From Clostridiales bacterium NK3B98 (GTDB lineage: Bacteria; Bacillota; Clostridia; Oscillospirales; Oscillospiraceae), in NCBI GenBank assembly GCA_000421005.1, contig ATWA01000001.1, positions 62,001-126,000 of the forward strand: a stretch of 64,000 nt of DNA. The letters run 5' to 3'. The translations under genes and the position numbers were made by a program. Shown here in pieces: positions 1-7,871 of this stretch. The notes below the pieces were generated by a model that was not told the DNA's origin, did no database searches, and worked only from the letters and a program-made list of their open reading frames with translations. Each line of letters starts with the position of its first letter. Position 1 is the first letter of the stretch.

Positions 1-168
1 AAGCTGAAGCAGCAGAGAGAGCCCAAGTTCTCCACTCGCCGCTACAACCGCTGCAAGATCTGCGGCCGTCCTCACGCTTATCTGCGTGACTACGGTGTCT
101 GCCGTATCTGCTTCCGGGAGCTGGCCTATAAGGGCGAGATCCCCGGCGTGAAGAAGGCCAGCTGGTAA
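1..168 (+). CDS. rpsN: 30S ribosomal protein S14, zinc-binding type (5' end outside window)
   Basis: This is the C-terminal 55 residues of ribosomal protein S14, a small-subunit head protein. The reading frame is open from base 1, and about six N-terminal residues are missing compared with the usual 61-residue short form. Two CxxC pairs are visible (CKIC at visible residues 18-21 and CRIC at 34-37), which mark the zinc-dependent short S14, followed by the conserved end GVKKASW. It lies in the normal spc order directly before rpsH, although the gap to rpsH is unusually long (152 bp) and structured. Confidence 0.97.
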   Translation, partial: KLKQQREPKFSTRRYNRCKICGRPHAYLRDYGVCRICFRELAYKGEIPGVKKASW

Positions 169-204
169 TTCTTCACTTTCCGATGTTACAACGGCGCCAG
201 AAGT

Positions 205-295
205 CATGGGAGGACGCTGCCGACAAGCGGCAGTTGCTCCCATGATACCCTGACGCCTTGACAGATGAGTAATTCAAACTTTACCGCTCATCTGT
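205..295 (+). promoter_or_regulatory. Two stable hairpins in the rpsN-rpsH spacer
   Basis: The 152-bp spacer contains a nested hairpin: CATGGGAG (205-212) pairs with CTCCCATG (237-244), with CTGCCG/CGGCAG (217-222/228-233) inside it. A second stem follows, ACAGATGAG (261-269) with CTCATCTGT (287-295), just upstream of the rpsH ribosome site. No U-tract follows either, so they are not simple terminators. They may be an RNA-processing or ribosomal-protein binding element; that function is inference. Confidence 0.55.
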
Positions 296-320
296 AACCT
301 TTATTAAGGAGGTCAAACGT

Positions 321-716
321 ATGCACATCACAGATCCCATCGCTGATATGCTGACTCGTATCCGCAATGCGAATGCCGCCAGACATACCACCGTGGACGT
401 CCCCGCTTCCAAGATGAAGCGCTCCATCGCTCAGATCCTGCTGGATGAGGGCTATATCAAGAACTTCCAGCTCATCGACGATGGCACTCAGGGCATCATT
501 CGCATCACCCTGAAGTACAACGGCAAGGAGAGCGCTATCTCCGCTCTGCGCCGTGTCTCCAAGCCCGGCCTGCGTGTCTATGCCGGCGCTGACGAGCTGC
601 CCCGTGTCCTCCACGGCCTGGGCATTGCGATCGTATCCACCTCTAAGGGCGTCATGACTGACAAGGCTGCTCGCGCGGCTCACGTCGGCGGCGAAGTCCT
701 TGCGTTCATCTGGTAA
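321..716 (+). CDS. rpsH: 30S ribosomal protein S8
   Basis: S8 is a primary 16S rRNA-binding protein of the small subunit. The 131 residues match the family's usual length, begin [17 protein letters not shown] and end with the conserved GGEVLAFIW. An AAGGAGG ribosome site lies 8 bp before the ATG. It belongs to the spc operon between rpsN and rplF. In E. coli S8 is the spc operon's translational repressor; the hairpins just upstream make an analogous role worth considering, but nothing in the sequence proves it. Confidence 0.98.
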   Translation: MHITDPIADMLTRIRNANAARHTTVDVPASKMKRSIAQILLDEGYIKNFQLIDDGTQGIIRITLKYNGKESAISALRRVSKPGLRVYAGADELPRVLHGLGIAIVSTSKGVMTDKAARAAHVGGEVLAFIW

Positions 717-730
717 GGAGGTAAGTCAGA

Positions 731-1279
731 ATGTCTCGAATTGGCAGAATGCCTATCGAAGTTCCCGCTGGCGTTACCGTTACCATCGGCGAGGACAACA
801 TCATCACCGTCAAGGGTCCCAAGGGTGAGCTGACCAAGGCTTTCCCCACCGCCATCAAGGTGGAGCAGGAGGGCAACATGATCCACGTCACCCGTCCCAA
901 CGACGCCAAGGAGAACCGTGCCGCTCACGGCATGACCCGTTCCATCCTGAACTCCATGGTCCATGGTGTGGTCAAGGAGTTTGAGAAGGAACTGCAGGTC
1001 AACGGTATCGGCTACCGTGTGCAGAAGCAGGGCAAGACCCTGAACATGAACCTGGGCTTCTCCCACCCCGTCACCATCGACGAGGAAGAGGGCATCACTC
1101 TGGACGTGCCTGATCCCAACAAGATCATCGTCAAGGGCGCTGACAAGCAGCAGGTTGGTCAGGTTGCCGCCCGCATCCGTGCCATCCGTCCCCCCGAGCC
1201 TTATAAGGGCAAGGGCATCAAGTACGCCGACGAAGTCATCCGCCGTAAGGAAGGCAAGACCGGCGCTAAGAAGAAGTAA
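731..1279 (+). CDS. rplF: 50S ribosomal protein L6
   Basis: L6 binds 23S rRNA near the sarcin-ricin loop and the base of the L7/L12 stalk. The 182-residue product starts MSRIGRMPIEVPAGV and has the C-terminal signature region PEPYKGKGIKYADEVIRRKEGK, with a basic tail. A GGAGG site that overlaps the rpsH stop region sits upstream. It lies in the spc operon between rpsH and rplR with only short gaps, so it should be co-transcribed and translationally coupled to its neighbours. Confidence 0.98.
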   Translation: MSRIGRMPIEVPAGVTVTIGEDNIITVKGPKGELTKAFPTAIKVEQEGNMIHVTRPNDAKENRAAHGMTRSILNSMVHGVVKEFEKELQVNGIGYRVQKQGKTLNMNLGFSHPVTIDEEEGITLDVPDPNKIIVKGADKQQVGQVAARIRAIRPPEPYKGKGIKYADEVIRRKEGKTGAKKK

Positions 1280-1293
1280 GGAGGTGTGCCTAA

Positions 1294-1653
1294 ATGATTA
1301 AAAGACCTAATACCAACGCTCAGCGTATGAAGCGTCATAAGCGTGTCCGTTCCAAGATCTCCGGCACTCCTGCCAGACCTCGTCTGAACGTGTTCCGCAG
1401 CGAGACCAACATCTATGCTCAGGTCATCGACGATACCGTGGGTAAGACTCTGGTCTCCGCCTCTTCTCTGGAGAAGAGCTTTGAAGGCTCTGGCAGCAAC
1501 ATGGAGGCTGCCAAGAAGGTGGGCAAGATCGTTGCCGAGCGTGCCAAGGCTGCCGGTATCGACACTGTGGTCTTCGACCGTGGTGGCTACCTGTATCACG
1601 GCCGTGTCAAGGCTCTGGCCGAGGGTGCCCGTGAGGGCGGCCTGCAGTTCTGA
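1294..1653 (+). CDS. rplR: 50S ribosomal protein L18
   Basis: L18 binds 5S rRNA and helps place it on the large subunit. The protein is 119 residues, the usual bacterial length. It has a basic N-terminus ([19 protein letters not shown]), the RPRLNVFRS motif, and the conserved end [18 protein letters not shown] followed by [10 protein letters not shown]. An AAGGAGG site precedes the ATG. It is in the expected spc position between rplF and rpsE. Confidence 0.98.
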   Translation: MIKRPNTNAQRMKRHKRVRSKISGTPARPRLNVFRSETNIYAQVIDDTVGKTLVSASSLEKSFEGSGSNMEAAKKVGKIVAERAKAAGIDTVVFDRGGYLYHGRVKALAEGAREGGLQF

Positions 1654-1670
1654 TGGGAGGAGGAGAGAAT

Positions 1671-2165
1671 ATGCCTAGATTTGAGAAACCCCAGAGCGAG
1701 TATATCGAAAAGCTCGTCTATCTGAACCGCGTCAGCAAGACCGTCAAGGGCGGCCGTGTGATGAAGTTCTCTGCTCTTATGGTCATCGGTGACGGCAAGG
1801 GCAATGTTGGCTACGGTCTCGGCAAGGCTGCCGAGGTTCCCGAGGCCATCCGCAAGGGTCTGGAGGACGCCAAGAAGCACATGATCCATGTGGCTACCAT
1901 GGGCACCACCATCCCCCACGAGGTGATCGGTGAGTTCTCCGCCGGCCGCGTGCTGCTCAAGCCCGCTCCCGAAGGTACTGGCGTTATCGCCGGCGGCGCT
2001 GTGCGTGCTGTGATGGAGGCCGCTGGCATCCAGAACATCCGTACCAAGTGCCTGCGCTCCCGTAACCCCCAGAACGTGGTCGCTGCCACCTTCCAGGGTC
2101 TGCAGAGCCTGCGTACTCCCGAGACGGTCGCTGCCACCCGTGGCAAGAGCGTTGACGAGCTGTAA
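1671..2165 (+). CDS. rpsE: 30S ribosomal protein S5
   Basis: S5 is a small-subunit protein at the mRNA entry channel that influences decoding accuracy. I chose the ATG at 1671 (product [15 protein letters not shown], 164 residues) because a strong GGGAGGAGGAG site lies 6 bp upstream. An in-frame ATG at 1653 overlaps the rplR stop and has no such site. The N-terminal double-stranded RNA-binding domain (with [20 protein letters not shown]) and the C-terminal fold are complete. Order rplR-rpsE-rpmD is standard. Confidence 0.98.
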   Translation: MPRFEKPQSEYIEKLVYLNRVSKTVKGGRVMKFSALMVIGDGKGNVGYGLGKAAEVPEAIRKGLEDAKKHMIHVATMGTTIPHEVIGEFSAGRVLLKPAPEGTGVIAGGAVRAVMEAAGIQNIRTKCLRSRNPQNVVAATFQGLQSLRTPETVAATRGKSVDEL

Positions 2166-2179
2166 GGAGGTCGGACGAA

Positions 2180-2359
2180 ATGGCAAAGAAAATCACTCTG
2201 GTGAAAAGCCTGAACGGCCGTCTCCAGAAGCATAAGGACACCGCAGCCTCTCTGGGTCTGCGCAAGATCGGCGACAGCACCGTTCAGCCTGACAACGCTC
2301 AGACTGCCGGCAAGATCGCCCAAATCGGTTACCTGTGCAAGGTGACCGACGCTGAATAA
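2180..2359 (+). CDS. rpmD: 50S ribosomal protein L30
   Basis: This short gene encodes a 59-residue L30, a large-subunit protein near the exit-tunnel side. The product begins [20 protein letters not shown] and carries the typical LGLRKIGDS stretch, where a GLRK/R motif is characteristic of the family. An AAGGAGG site overlaps the rpsE stop codon. It lies between rpsE and rplO, its normal position. Bacterial L30 is non-essential and missing from some lineages; here it is intact. Confidence 0.96.
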   Translation: MAKKITLVKSLNGRLQKHKDTAASLGLRKIGDSTVQPDNAQTAGKIAQIGYLCKVTDAE

Positions 2360-2373
2360 GGAGGTATGCTGAC

Positions 2374-2814
2374 ATGAATATTCAGGACCTCGCACCCGCA
2401 CTGGGCTCCACCCATCCCGCCAAGCGCAAGGGCCGTGGACACGGCACCGGCAACGGCAAGACCGCAGGCCGCGGCCATAAGGGTCAGAAGGCCCGCTCCG
2501 GCGGCGGTGTGCGTATCGGCTTCGAGGGCGGCCAGATGCCCCTCTCCCGCCGTCTGCCCAAGCGCGGCTTTAACAACATCTTCGCAAAGCCTATGGACGC
2601 CATCAATGTCTCCGCTCTGGAGTGCTTTGAGGACGGCGCAACTGTGACCGTGCAGGACATGGTCAACGCCGGTCTGGTGGGCAAGTACAAGTACGGTGTG
2701 AAAGTGCTTGGCAATGGCGAGCTGACCAAGAAGCTCACCGTGCAGGCAAACGCCTTCTCTGGCGCCGCAAAGGAGAAGATCGAAGCCGCTGGAGGAAAGG
2801 CTGAGGTGATCTAA
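2374..2814 (+). CDS. rplO: 50S ribosomal protein L15
   Basis: L15 is a late-assembly large-subunit protein. The 146-residue protein has the glycine- and arginine-rich N-terminal arm ([21 protein letters not shown] at about residues 18-38) that penetrates 23S rRNA, followed by the globular domain ending GGKAEVI. Its final codons contain GGAGGAAAGG, which acts as the ribosome site of secY, whose GTG start directly abuts the rplO stop. Translation of secY is therefore likely coupled to rplO. Confidence 0.98.
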   Translation: MNIQDLAPALGSTHPAKRKGRGHGTGNGKTAGRGHKGQKARSGGGVRIGFEGGQMPLSRRLPKRGFNNIFAKPMDAINVSALECFEDGATVTVQDMVNAGLVGKYKYGVKVLGNGELTKKLTVQANAFSGAAKEKIEAAGGKAEVI

Positions 2815-4116
2815 GTGCTGGAGACGATCCGCAACGCATGGAAGATTGAAGACCTTCGCCGCAAGATGCTGTTTTGCGCCTTCGTGCTGCTGATCTTCCG
2901 TCTCGGCAACGCCATCCCCGTGCCCTTCATCAATACCGACGCATTGCAGAGCTACTTTACCGCAGCTTCCAGCAATATTCTGGGCATGATGAACGTCATG
3001 AGCGGCGGTGCGTTTGGACAGGGCACTGTGTTCGCCCTCTCCATTCAGCCTTATATCAACGCATCCATCATCATCCAGCTGCTGACCATCGCCATTCCCG
3101 CCCTTGAGCGTCTGGCCAAGGACGGCGGCGAGGACGGCAAAAAGCAGATCGAGCGCATCACCCGGTATACCACTCTGGCAATCGGCCTGCTTCAGGGCAG
3201 CGGCTACTATATGCTGCTGCGGGCCAACAACCTGCTGGCCTCCACCCAGGTCTGGCCTGCCATCGTGATTATCATCACCTTCACCGCTGGCTCCGTGTTT
3301 GTCATGTGGCTGGGTGAGCAGATCACCGAGTTCGGCATCGGCAACGGCATCTCCATGCTGCTGTTCGCCGGTATCGTCTCCCGGTTCCCCAACGCTGTGT
3401 ACTATATGTATGTGGGCGTGCGGAATCACCTCTCCGGCAACACCGCTGAGGGCTCTATCGACGTCGCCCCCTGGGCGATCCCCCTGATTATCATCGGCAC
3501 TCTGGCGCTGGTGGTCTTCGTGGTATTCATCAACGCCGCTGAGCGCCGCATCCCCGTCCAGTACGCCAAGCGTGTGGTGGGCCGGAAGCAGTACGGCGGT
3601 CAGGCCAGCAAGATCCCCATGAAGGTGAATATGTCCGGCGTTCTGCCCATCATCTTCGCCCAGACCATCGCCACCATCCCCGCTACCATCGCAGCCTTCG
3701 TCCCCTCCATGCAGGATTCCGCCTTTATGAAGGTGTTTGACGCCAACGGCTTTGTGTACGCAGTGGTGTATGTGCTGCTGATTATCGGCTTCAGCTATTT
3801 CTACGCTACCATCCAGTTCAACCCCATCGAGGTGGCCAACAACCTGAAAGCCCAGGGCGGCTTCGTCCCCGGCTTCCGTCCCGGCCGTCCCACTGCTGAG
3901 TTCCTCAGCCGTGTGCTCAACCGTGTGACCATGTTTGGCGCCATCTATCTGGGTATCATCGCCCTGCTGCCCATCATCACCGGCAACCTGATCGGTATGC
4001 GTGCCCTGTCCATCGGCGGCACCTCCGTGCTGATCGTGGTGTCCGTGGCACTGGAAACCCAGCAGGCTCTGGAGTCCCAGATGGTCATGCGTACCTACAA
4101 GGGCTTCCTGAACTGA
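2815..4116 (+). CDS. secY: Preprotein translocase channel subunit SecY
   Basis: SecY forms the protein-conducting channel of the Sec translocon in the cytoplasmic membrane, together with SecE (59190-59468) and SecG (22617-22853), both in this window. The 433-residue length and about ten hydrophobic helices match the family. Motifs include VMSGGAFGQGTVFALSIQPY in the plug/TM2 region and NPIEVANNLKAQGGFVPGFR in the cytosolic loop C5. It begins with GTG at 2815, immediately after the rplO stop, with its ribosome site inside rplO. Confidence 0.98.
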   Translation: MLETIRNAWKIEDLRRKMLFCAFVLLIFRLGNAIPVPFINTDALQSYFTAASSNILGMMNVMSGGAFGQGTVFALSIQPYINASIIIQLLTIAIPALERLAKDGGEDGKKQIERITRYTTLAIGLLQGSGYYMLLRANNLLASTQVWPAIVIIITFTAGSVFVMWLGEQITEFGIGNGISMLLFAGIVSRFPNAVYYMYVGVRNHLSGNTAEGSIDVAPWAIPLIIIGTLALVVFVVFINAAERRIPVQYAKRVVGRKQYGGQASKIPMKVNMSGVLPIIFAQTIATIPATIAAFVPSMQDSAFMKVFDANGFVYAVVYVLLIIGFSYFYATIQFNPIEVANNLKAQGGFVPGFRPGRPTAEFLSRVLNRVTMFGAIYLGIIALLPIITGNLIGMRALSIGGTSVLIVVSVALETQQALESQMVMRTYKGFLN

Positions 4117-4131
4117 GCGGGAAAGGAGATC

Positions 4132-4767
4132 ATGATGAAACTGATTCTGTTGGGCGCCCCCGGCGCAGGTAAAGGAACACAGGCGGAGATCATCAGCAAA
4201 AAACTGAACATCCCCACCATCTCTACCGGAAATATCCTCCGTGCCGCCGTGAAAAATCAGACTCCCATCGGCCTGAAGGCCAAGGAGTATATGGATGCCG
4301 GCGCACTGGTACCGGATGAAGTCATCATTGGCATTATCGCAGAGCGTCTGGCGGAGCCGGACTGTGAGGGCGGCTATATTCTGGACGGCGTTCCCCGCAC
4401 CCTGCCTCAGGCAGAGGCGCTGGATCAGGCGGGCATCCGCTTTGATGCAGTGGTCTCTCTGGAGGTCAGCGACGAGGAGATCGAACAGCGTATGACCGGA
4501 CGGCGCACCTGCCTGAAGTGCGGCGCTACCTATCATGTGGTGGCTGCCCCTCCCAAGGTGGAAGGTGTCTGCGACAAATGCGGCGAGGCGCTGTCCCAGC
4601 GCAAGGACGACAAGCCAGAGACCGTTCGGGCCCGGCTTGCTACCTATCACTCCGAGACAGAGCCCCTCAAGGGTTACTATGAAGCCAAGGGCGTGCTGAA
4701 GCTGGTTCCCAATCAGGGCTCCATCGATGCCACCACCAAGGCTGTTTTGGAAGTGCTGGGCAAGTAA
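4132..4767 (+). CDS. adk: Adenylate kinase, zinc-finger lid type
   Basis: Adenylate kinase interconverts ATP + AMP and 2 ADP in the cytoplasm. The P-loop GAPGAGKGTQ is at residues 9-18, and DGVPRTLPQAEAL marks the AMP/CORE region. The lid carries four cysteines in two CxxC pairs (CLKC and CDKC), the zinc-stabilised lid typical of Gram-positive enzymes. Length is 211 residues. Two adjacent ATGs are possible starts (4132 and 4135). The gene lies between secY and map, the usual spc arrangement. Confidence 0.97.
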   Translation: MMKLILLGAPGAGKGTQAEIISKKLNIPTISTGNILRAAVKNQTPIGLKAKEYMDAGALVPDEVIIGIIAERLAEPDCEGGYILDGVPRTLPQAEALDQAGIRFDAVVSLEVSDEEIEQRMTGRRTCLKCGATYHVVAAPPKVEGVCDKCGEALSQRKDDKPETVRARLATYHSETEPLKGYYEAKGVLKLVPNQGSIDATTKAVLEVLGK

Positions 4768-4768
4768 T

Positions 4769-5587
4769 ATGGCAGAAGAACGCATCACGATCAAATCACA
4801 ACACCAAATCGAGCTGATGCGGAAGGCCGGAAGGCTGACCGCACAGGCTCGTGCTTACGGCGGAAGCCTGGTTCGTCCCGGGATCACCACCCGGGAGATC
4901 GACCATGAGATCGGGAAGTTTATCCGCTCCCATGGCGGCTACCCCTCCTTCTACCACCTGTACGGCTTTCAGGGCAACGCCTGCATCTCGGTGAACGACG
5001 AGATCATCCACGGTGTGCCCTCCAAACGGAAGCTGGAAGAGGGAGATATCGTGTCCATCGACGTGGGTGCCTGCATCGGTGACTACAAGCTGGACAAACA
5101 CGGGGTAGCTGTGGGCGGCTTCCACGGGGACTGCTGCGGCACCTTTGCCTGCGGCCAGATCTCTGAAGAGGCACGCAAGCTCATCGAAACCACCGAAGCT
5201 GCCTTCTGGGCTGGCTTTGAACAGGCAAGAGCGGGCAACCATGTGCTGGATATCTCCCGGGCGGTGCAGAACGTGGCGGAAGCTGCGGGCTATACTTTAG
5301 TCAGAGAGTACACCGGCCACGGCATTGGACGCAGTGTCCACGAGGCTCCGGAGGTTCCCAATTATGTGCCGGAACGCAGGCTGGGGGGCAACCCCAGACT
5401 GGTGAAGGGCATGTGCATCTGCATTGAGCCTATGGTCAATCAGGGCAGCGTCCGTATCCGCAACCGCCGTATGCCGGACGGCTGGATCGTTCCGCTGACA
5501 GCGGATGGCAAGCTGGCCGCCCATTACGAAAATACCATTCTCATCACGGAGGGGGATCCTGAGATCCTGACTCAGTGTGGAGATTGA
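4769..5587 (+). CDS. map: Type I methionine aminopeptidase
   Basis: This cytoplasmic metalloenzyme removes the initiator methionine from nascent proteins. The 272-residue product starts MAEERITIKSQHQIELMRKAGR one base after the adk stop. Metal-ligand regions are recognisable: VSIDVGAC, a second aspartate and histidine in the downstream region (YKLDKHGVAVGG, GHGIGRSVHEAPEVPNY), and CIEPMVNQG. The aspartate pair is spaced slightly unusually (GDYKLDKHGV in place of the common GDAARTFPVG), so the metal site deserves modelling. It overlaps the operon flow into the KOW gene. Confidence 0.95.
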   Translation: MAEERITIKSQHQIELMRKAGRLTAQARAYGGSLVRPGITTREIDHEIGKFIRSHGGYPSFYHLYGFQGNACISVNDEIIHGVPSKRKLEEGDIVSIDVGACIGDYKLDKHGVAVGGFHGDCCGTFACGQISEEARKLIETTEAAFWAGFEQARAGNHVLDISRAVQNVAEAAGYTLVREYTGHGIGRSVHEAPEVPNYVPERRLGGNPRLVKGMCICIEPMVNQGSVRIRNRRMPDGWIVPLTADGKLAAHYENTILITEGDPEILTQCGD

Positions 5588-5588
5588 T

Positions 5589-5915
5589 ATGGCAAGCATC
5601 CACCAAAGTCAAATCGTTCTATCCCTAGCCGGGCACGACAAAGGCAGGCTGTTCCTCGTGGTCAAAGAAGAGGGCGACTTCCTCTATCTGGCCGACGGTA
5701 AGGGAAGAAAGCTGGCTACCCCAAAGCGCAAGAGCAAAAAGCACCTGCAGCGGGTAGGAACCAGCGCACATCCGGCAGTCATGGGACTGCACAGAGGCGA
5801 AGCGGTCAGCGACAGGCAACTGCGCGCTGCATTGGCCGCCTTCCGCGATTCAGATTTCCGGGACTTTTTGATGAAGTCCAATAAGGAGGAAACATCATGT
5901 CCAAAGCAGATATGA
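5589..5915 (+). CDS. KOW-domain RNA-binding protein (L14e/YbxN-like)
   Basis: A 108-residue basic protein starting [20 protein letters not shown]. The N-terminal stretch [16 protein letters not shown] is the KOW-type RNA-binding motif found in the small proteins that Firmicutes carry between map and infA. These are usually annotated KOW domain-containing or L14e-like proteins. The function is not established; a role in ribosome assembly or translation is inferred from position. The start ATG follows the map stop by one base, and the 3' end overlaps infA by 19 bp, so translation is coupled on both sides. Confidence 0.85.
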   Translation: MASIHQSQIVLSLAGHDKGRLFLVVKEEGDFLYLADGKGRKLATPKRKSKKHLQRVGTSAHPAVMGLHRGEAVSDRQLRAALAAFRDSDFRDFLMKSNKEETSCPKQI

Positions 5916-6115
5916 TCGAGCTGGAGGGCGTCGTGGTCGAGAGCCTGCCCAATACCACCTTCAAAGTGGATATCGGCAAGGGTCATGTGATTAACGCAAC
6001 CATTTCCGGCAAACTTCGGATGAACTATATCAGGATCCTCCCGGGCGATAAGGTGACAGTCCAGATGTCCCCTTATGATCTGACCCGCGGCCGGATTACC
6101 TGGAGAAGCAAATAA
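5897..6115 (+). CDS. infA: Translation initiation factor IF-1
   Basis: IF-1 binds the ribosomal A site during initiation together with IF-2 and IF-3. The product is 72 residues, the normal size, and forms a single S1/OB-fold: [19 protein letters not shown] at the start and [18 protein letters not shown] at the end. An AAGGAGG site lies inside the overlapping 3' end of the KOW gene. The infA-rpmJ-rpsM-rpsK-rpsD-rpoA-rplQ order is the classical Gram-positive alpha-operon order. Confidence 0.98.
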   Translation: MSKADMIELEGVVVESLPNTTFKVDIGKGHVINATISGKLRMNYIRILPGDKVTVQMSPYDLTRGRITWRSK

Positions 6116-6116
6116 T

Positions 6117-6174
6117 CCCGGCTCGTCACCGGGGCCGTGGAAAATCGCCCTCTGGACAAGGGTACGGTTCCACG
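6117..6174 (+). promoter_or_regulatory. Hairpin pair in the infA-rpmJ spacer
   Basis: The 81-bp gap has two stems: CCCGG (6117-6121) with CCGGG (6129-6133), and CGTGGAA (6136-6142) with TTCCACG (6168-6174), the latter holding an inner CCCT/AGGG pair. There is no U-tract. This lies just upstream of the S13-S11-S4 genes, a region where some bacteria place the S4 target; a regulatory role is only inferred. Confidence 0.4.
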
Positions 6175-6196
6175 CAGCAAAACAGGAGGCATAACG

Positions 6197-6310
6197 ATGA
6201 AAGTAAGACCGTCCGTTAAGCCCATGTGCGAGAAATGCAAGATCATTAAGCGCAAGGGCAGAGTTATGGTGATTTGCCAAAATCCCAAGCACAAGCAGAG
6301 ACAAGGATAA
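6197..6310 (+). CDS. rpmJ: 50S ribosomal protein L36, zinc (C+) form
   Basis: A 37-residue L36, the smallest large-subunit protein. The sequence [20 protein letters not shown] carries the first CxxC pair (residues 11 and 14), and a second cysteine (27) with histidine (32) completes the zinc site, so this is the zinc-containing version. An ACAGGAGG site lies upstream. It is in the normal position between infA and rpsM. Confidence 0.97.
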   Translation: MKVRPSVKPMCEKCKIIKRKGRVMVICQNPKHKQRQG

Positions 6311-6328
6311 GAGGAGGTGTATTGATTT

Positions 6329-6697
6329 ATGGCACGTATTGCTGGCATTGACCTGCCTAAGGATAAGCGCATCGAGATTGGCCTGACCTATATTTTCGGT
6401 ATCGGCCGCACCAGCGCAAACAAGATTCTGGAGAAGACCGGAATCGACCCTGACACCCGTGTTCGTGACCTGACTGAAGATCAGGAAGCAGCACTGCGTG
6501 AGGTCATCGGTCACGAGTATATCGTGGAAGGCGACCTGCGCCGTAACGTGGCATTGGACATCAAGCGCCTCATTGAGATTGGTTCTTATCGGGGCCAGCG
6601 TCATAAGAAGAGCCTGCCCGTGCGCGGCCAGCGCTCCAAGACCAACGCCCGTACCCGTAAGGGCCCGAAGAAGACCATTGCAAACAAGAAGAAGTAA
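6329..6697 (+). CDS. rpsM: 30S ribosomal protein S13
   Basis: S13 lies in the small-subunit head and contacts the large subunit and the P-site tRNA. The 122-residue product begins [22 protein letters not shown], contains the helix-two-turn-helix region and ends in the basic tail ([24 protein letters not shown]) that reaches the tRNA. The ribosome site is GAGGAGG. It is followed by rpsK after 16 bp. Confidence 0.98.
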   Translation: MARIAGIDLPKDKRIEIGLTYIFGIGRTSANKILEKTGIDPDTRVRDLTEDQEAALREVIGHEYIVEGDLRRNVALDIKRLIEIGSYRGQRHKKSLPVRGQRSKTNARTRKGPKKTIANKKK

Positions 6698-6713
6698 AGG
6701 AGGGATATGAACA

Positions 6714-7106
6714 ATGGCCAAAGCTAAGAAAGTCGTCCGCCGTCGTCGCGAGCGTAAGAACGTAGAGAAGGGCGCTGTGCATATCCGCTCTTCCTTCAAC
6801 AACACCATGGTAACCGTCACCGACCTGCAGGGCAATGCCCTGAGCTGGGCTTCCTCCGGTGGTCTGGGCTTCCGTGGTTCCCGTAAGTCTACCCCCTTCG
6901 CCGCTCAGACCGCTGCTGAGACTGCCGCCAAGGCAGCTATGGAGTACGGCCTGAAGACCGTCGAAGTCTACGTCAAGGGCCCCGGCTCCGGACGTGAGGC
7001 TGCCATCCGTGCCCTGCAGGGCGTGGGTCTGGAAGTGACCATGATTAAGGACGTCACTCCCGTCCCCCACAACGGCTGCCGTCCTCCCAAGAGAAGACGT
7101 GTCTGA
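6714..7106 (+). CDS. rpsK: 30S ribosomal protein S11
   Basis: S11 forms part of the small-subunit platform near the E site. The 130-residue protein has the conserved block [20 protein letters not shown] and the C-terminal [17 protein letters not shown]. Its basic N-terminus ([19 protein letters not shown]) is typical. It lies between rpsM and rpsD in the alpha cluster with a purine-rich ribosome site upstream. Confidence 0.98.
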   Translation: MAKAKKVVRRRRERKNVEKGAVHIRSSFNNTMVTVTDLQGNALSWASSGGLGFRGSRKSTPFAAQTAAETAAKAAMEYGLKTVEVYVKGPGSGREAAIRALQGVGLEVTMIKDVTPVPHNGCRPPKRRRV

Positions 7107-7129
7107 TCATTAGAAGGAGGAAATAGACT

Positions 7130-7735
7130 ATGGCTAAAAACACTCAGCCCATCGCCAAGCGCTGCGAGGCTCTGGGCATTTCCCCCGCCGTCATGGGTTA
7201 TAACGGCAAAAAGAGCAACAAGCGTACTGCCAAGAACCAGATGCGCAAGAAGAAGAGCGAGTATGCCCTCCAGCTTCAGGAGAAGCAGAAGGTCAAGTTC
7301 ATCTACGGCGTGCTGGAGAAGCAGTTCCGCACCTACTACGAGAAGGCAGAGCGTACGCCCGGCATCACCGGCGACAATCTGCTGATCGCACTGGAGCGCC
7401 GTCTGGACAACGTGGTGTTCCGTATGGGCTTCGCCCTGACCCGCCGCGAGGCCCGTCAGCTGGTGAACCACGGCCACTTCACCGTCAACGGCAAAAAGGT
7501 CAACATCCCCTCCTTCCAGGTGAAGGCCGGAGATGTGATCGAGGTTTGCCCCTCCAGCCGCTCCTCTGTACAGTTCAAGCGTTTCCTGGGCGAGGACGGC
7601 ATCGCCGTCTCCGCTCCTGCGTGGATGGATCGGGAGAAGGAAGCCCTGAAGGGCACCATCGTCCGTCTGCCCGAGCGTGCCGATGTGGACTTCCCTGTGG
7701 AAGAGCACCTGATCGTCGAGCTTTACTCCAAGTAA
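7130..7735 (+). CDS. rpsD: 30S ribosomal protein S4
   Basis: S4 is a primary 16S rRNA binder that nucleates assembly of the small-subunit body. The 201-residue protein contains the S4 RNA-binding domain (LDNVVFRMGFALTRREARQLVNHGHFTVNG). The N-terminal zinc cysteines of some S4 proteins are absent, with a single cysteine near residue 13, so this is the zinc-free form. Its place inside the alpha operon resembles many Clostridia and E. coli and differs from B. subtilis. A structured 136-bp spacer follows before rpoA. Confidence 0.97.
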   Translation: MAKNTQPIAKRCEALGISPAVMGYNGKKSNKRTAKNQMRKKKSEYALQLQEKQKVKFIYGVLEKQFRTYYEKAERTPGITGDNLLIALERRLDNVVFRMGFALTRREARQLVNHGHFTVNGKKVNIPSFQVKAGDVIEVCPSSRSSVQFKRFLGEDGIAVSAPAWMDREKEALKGTIVRLPERADVDFPVEEHLIVELYSK

Positions 7736-7748
7736 TGAACCACCCTCA

Positions 7749-7847
7749 AGGAGGTACCGCCTCCTCTGCGGGGCTCGGTTCAAGGGTCTGCAAGGCGGTA
7801 TCTCCACTCTATATTGGTAAGTATAGGCCAGGGAGGCAGTGCCTCCC
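7749..7847 (+). promoter_or_regulatory. Structured rpsD-rpoA spacer
   Basis: The 136-bp spacer holds AGGAGG (7749-7754) paired with CCTCCT (7760-7765), and GGGAGGC (7831-7837) paired with GCCTCCC (7841-7847). The loop side of the first stem (GGTACCGCCT) is also complementary to AAGGCGGTATC near 7793-7803, so two exclusive folds are possible. The first stem buries a perfect ribosome-site sequence. It could balance ribosomal protein against RpoA synthesis; that is inference. Confidence 0.4.
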
Positions 7848-7871
7848 ACCGACGAGGAGGGTAATAAGTTA

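Noticed and set aside
2329-4794. An 821-codon minus-strand frame across rplO-secY-adk
   Set aside because: Antisense shadow of conserved ribosomal-operon genes; the translation is repetitive His/Gly/Asp with no domain.
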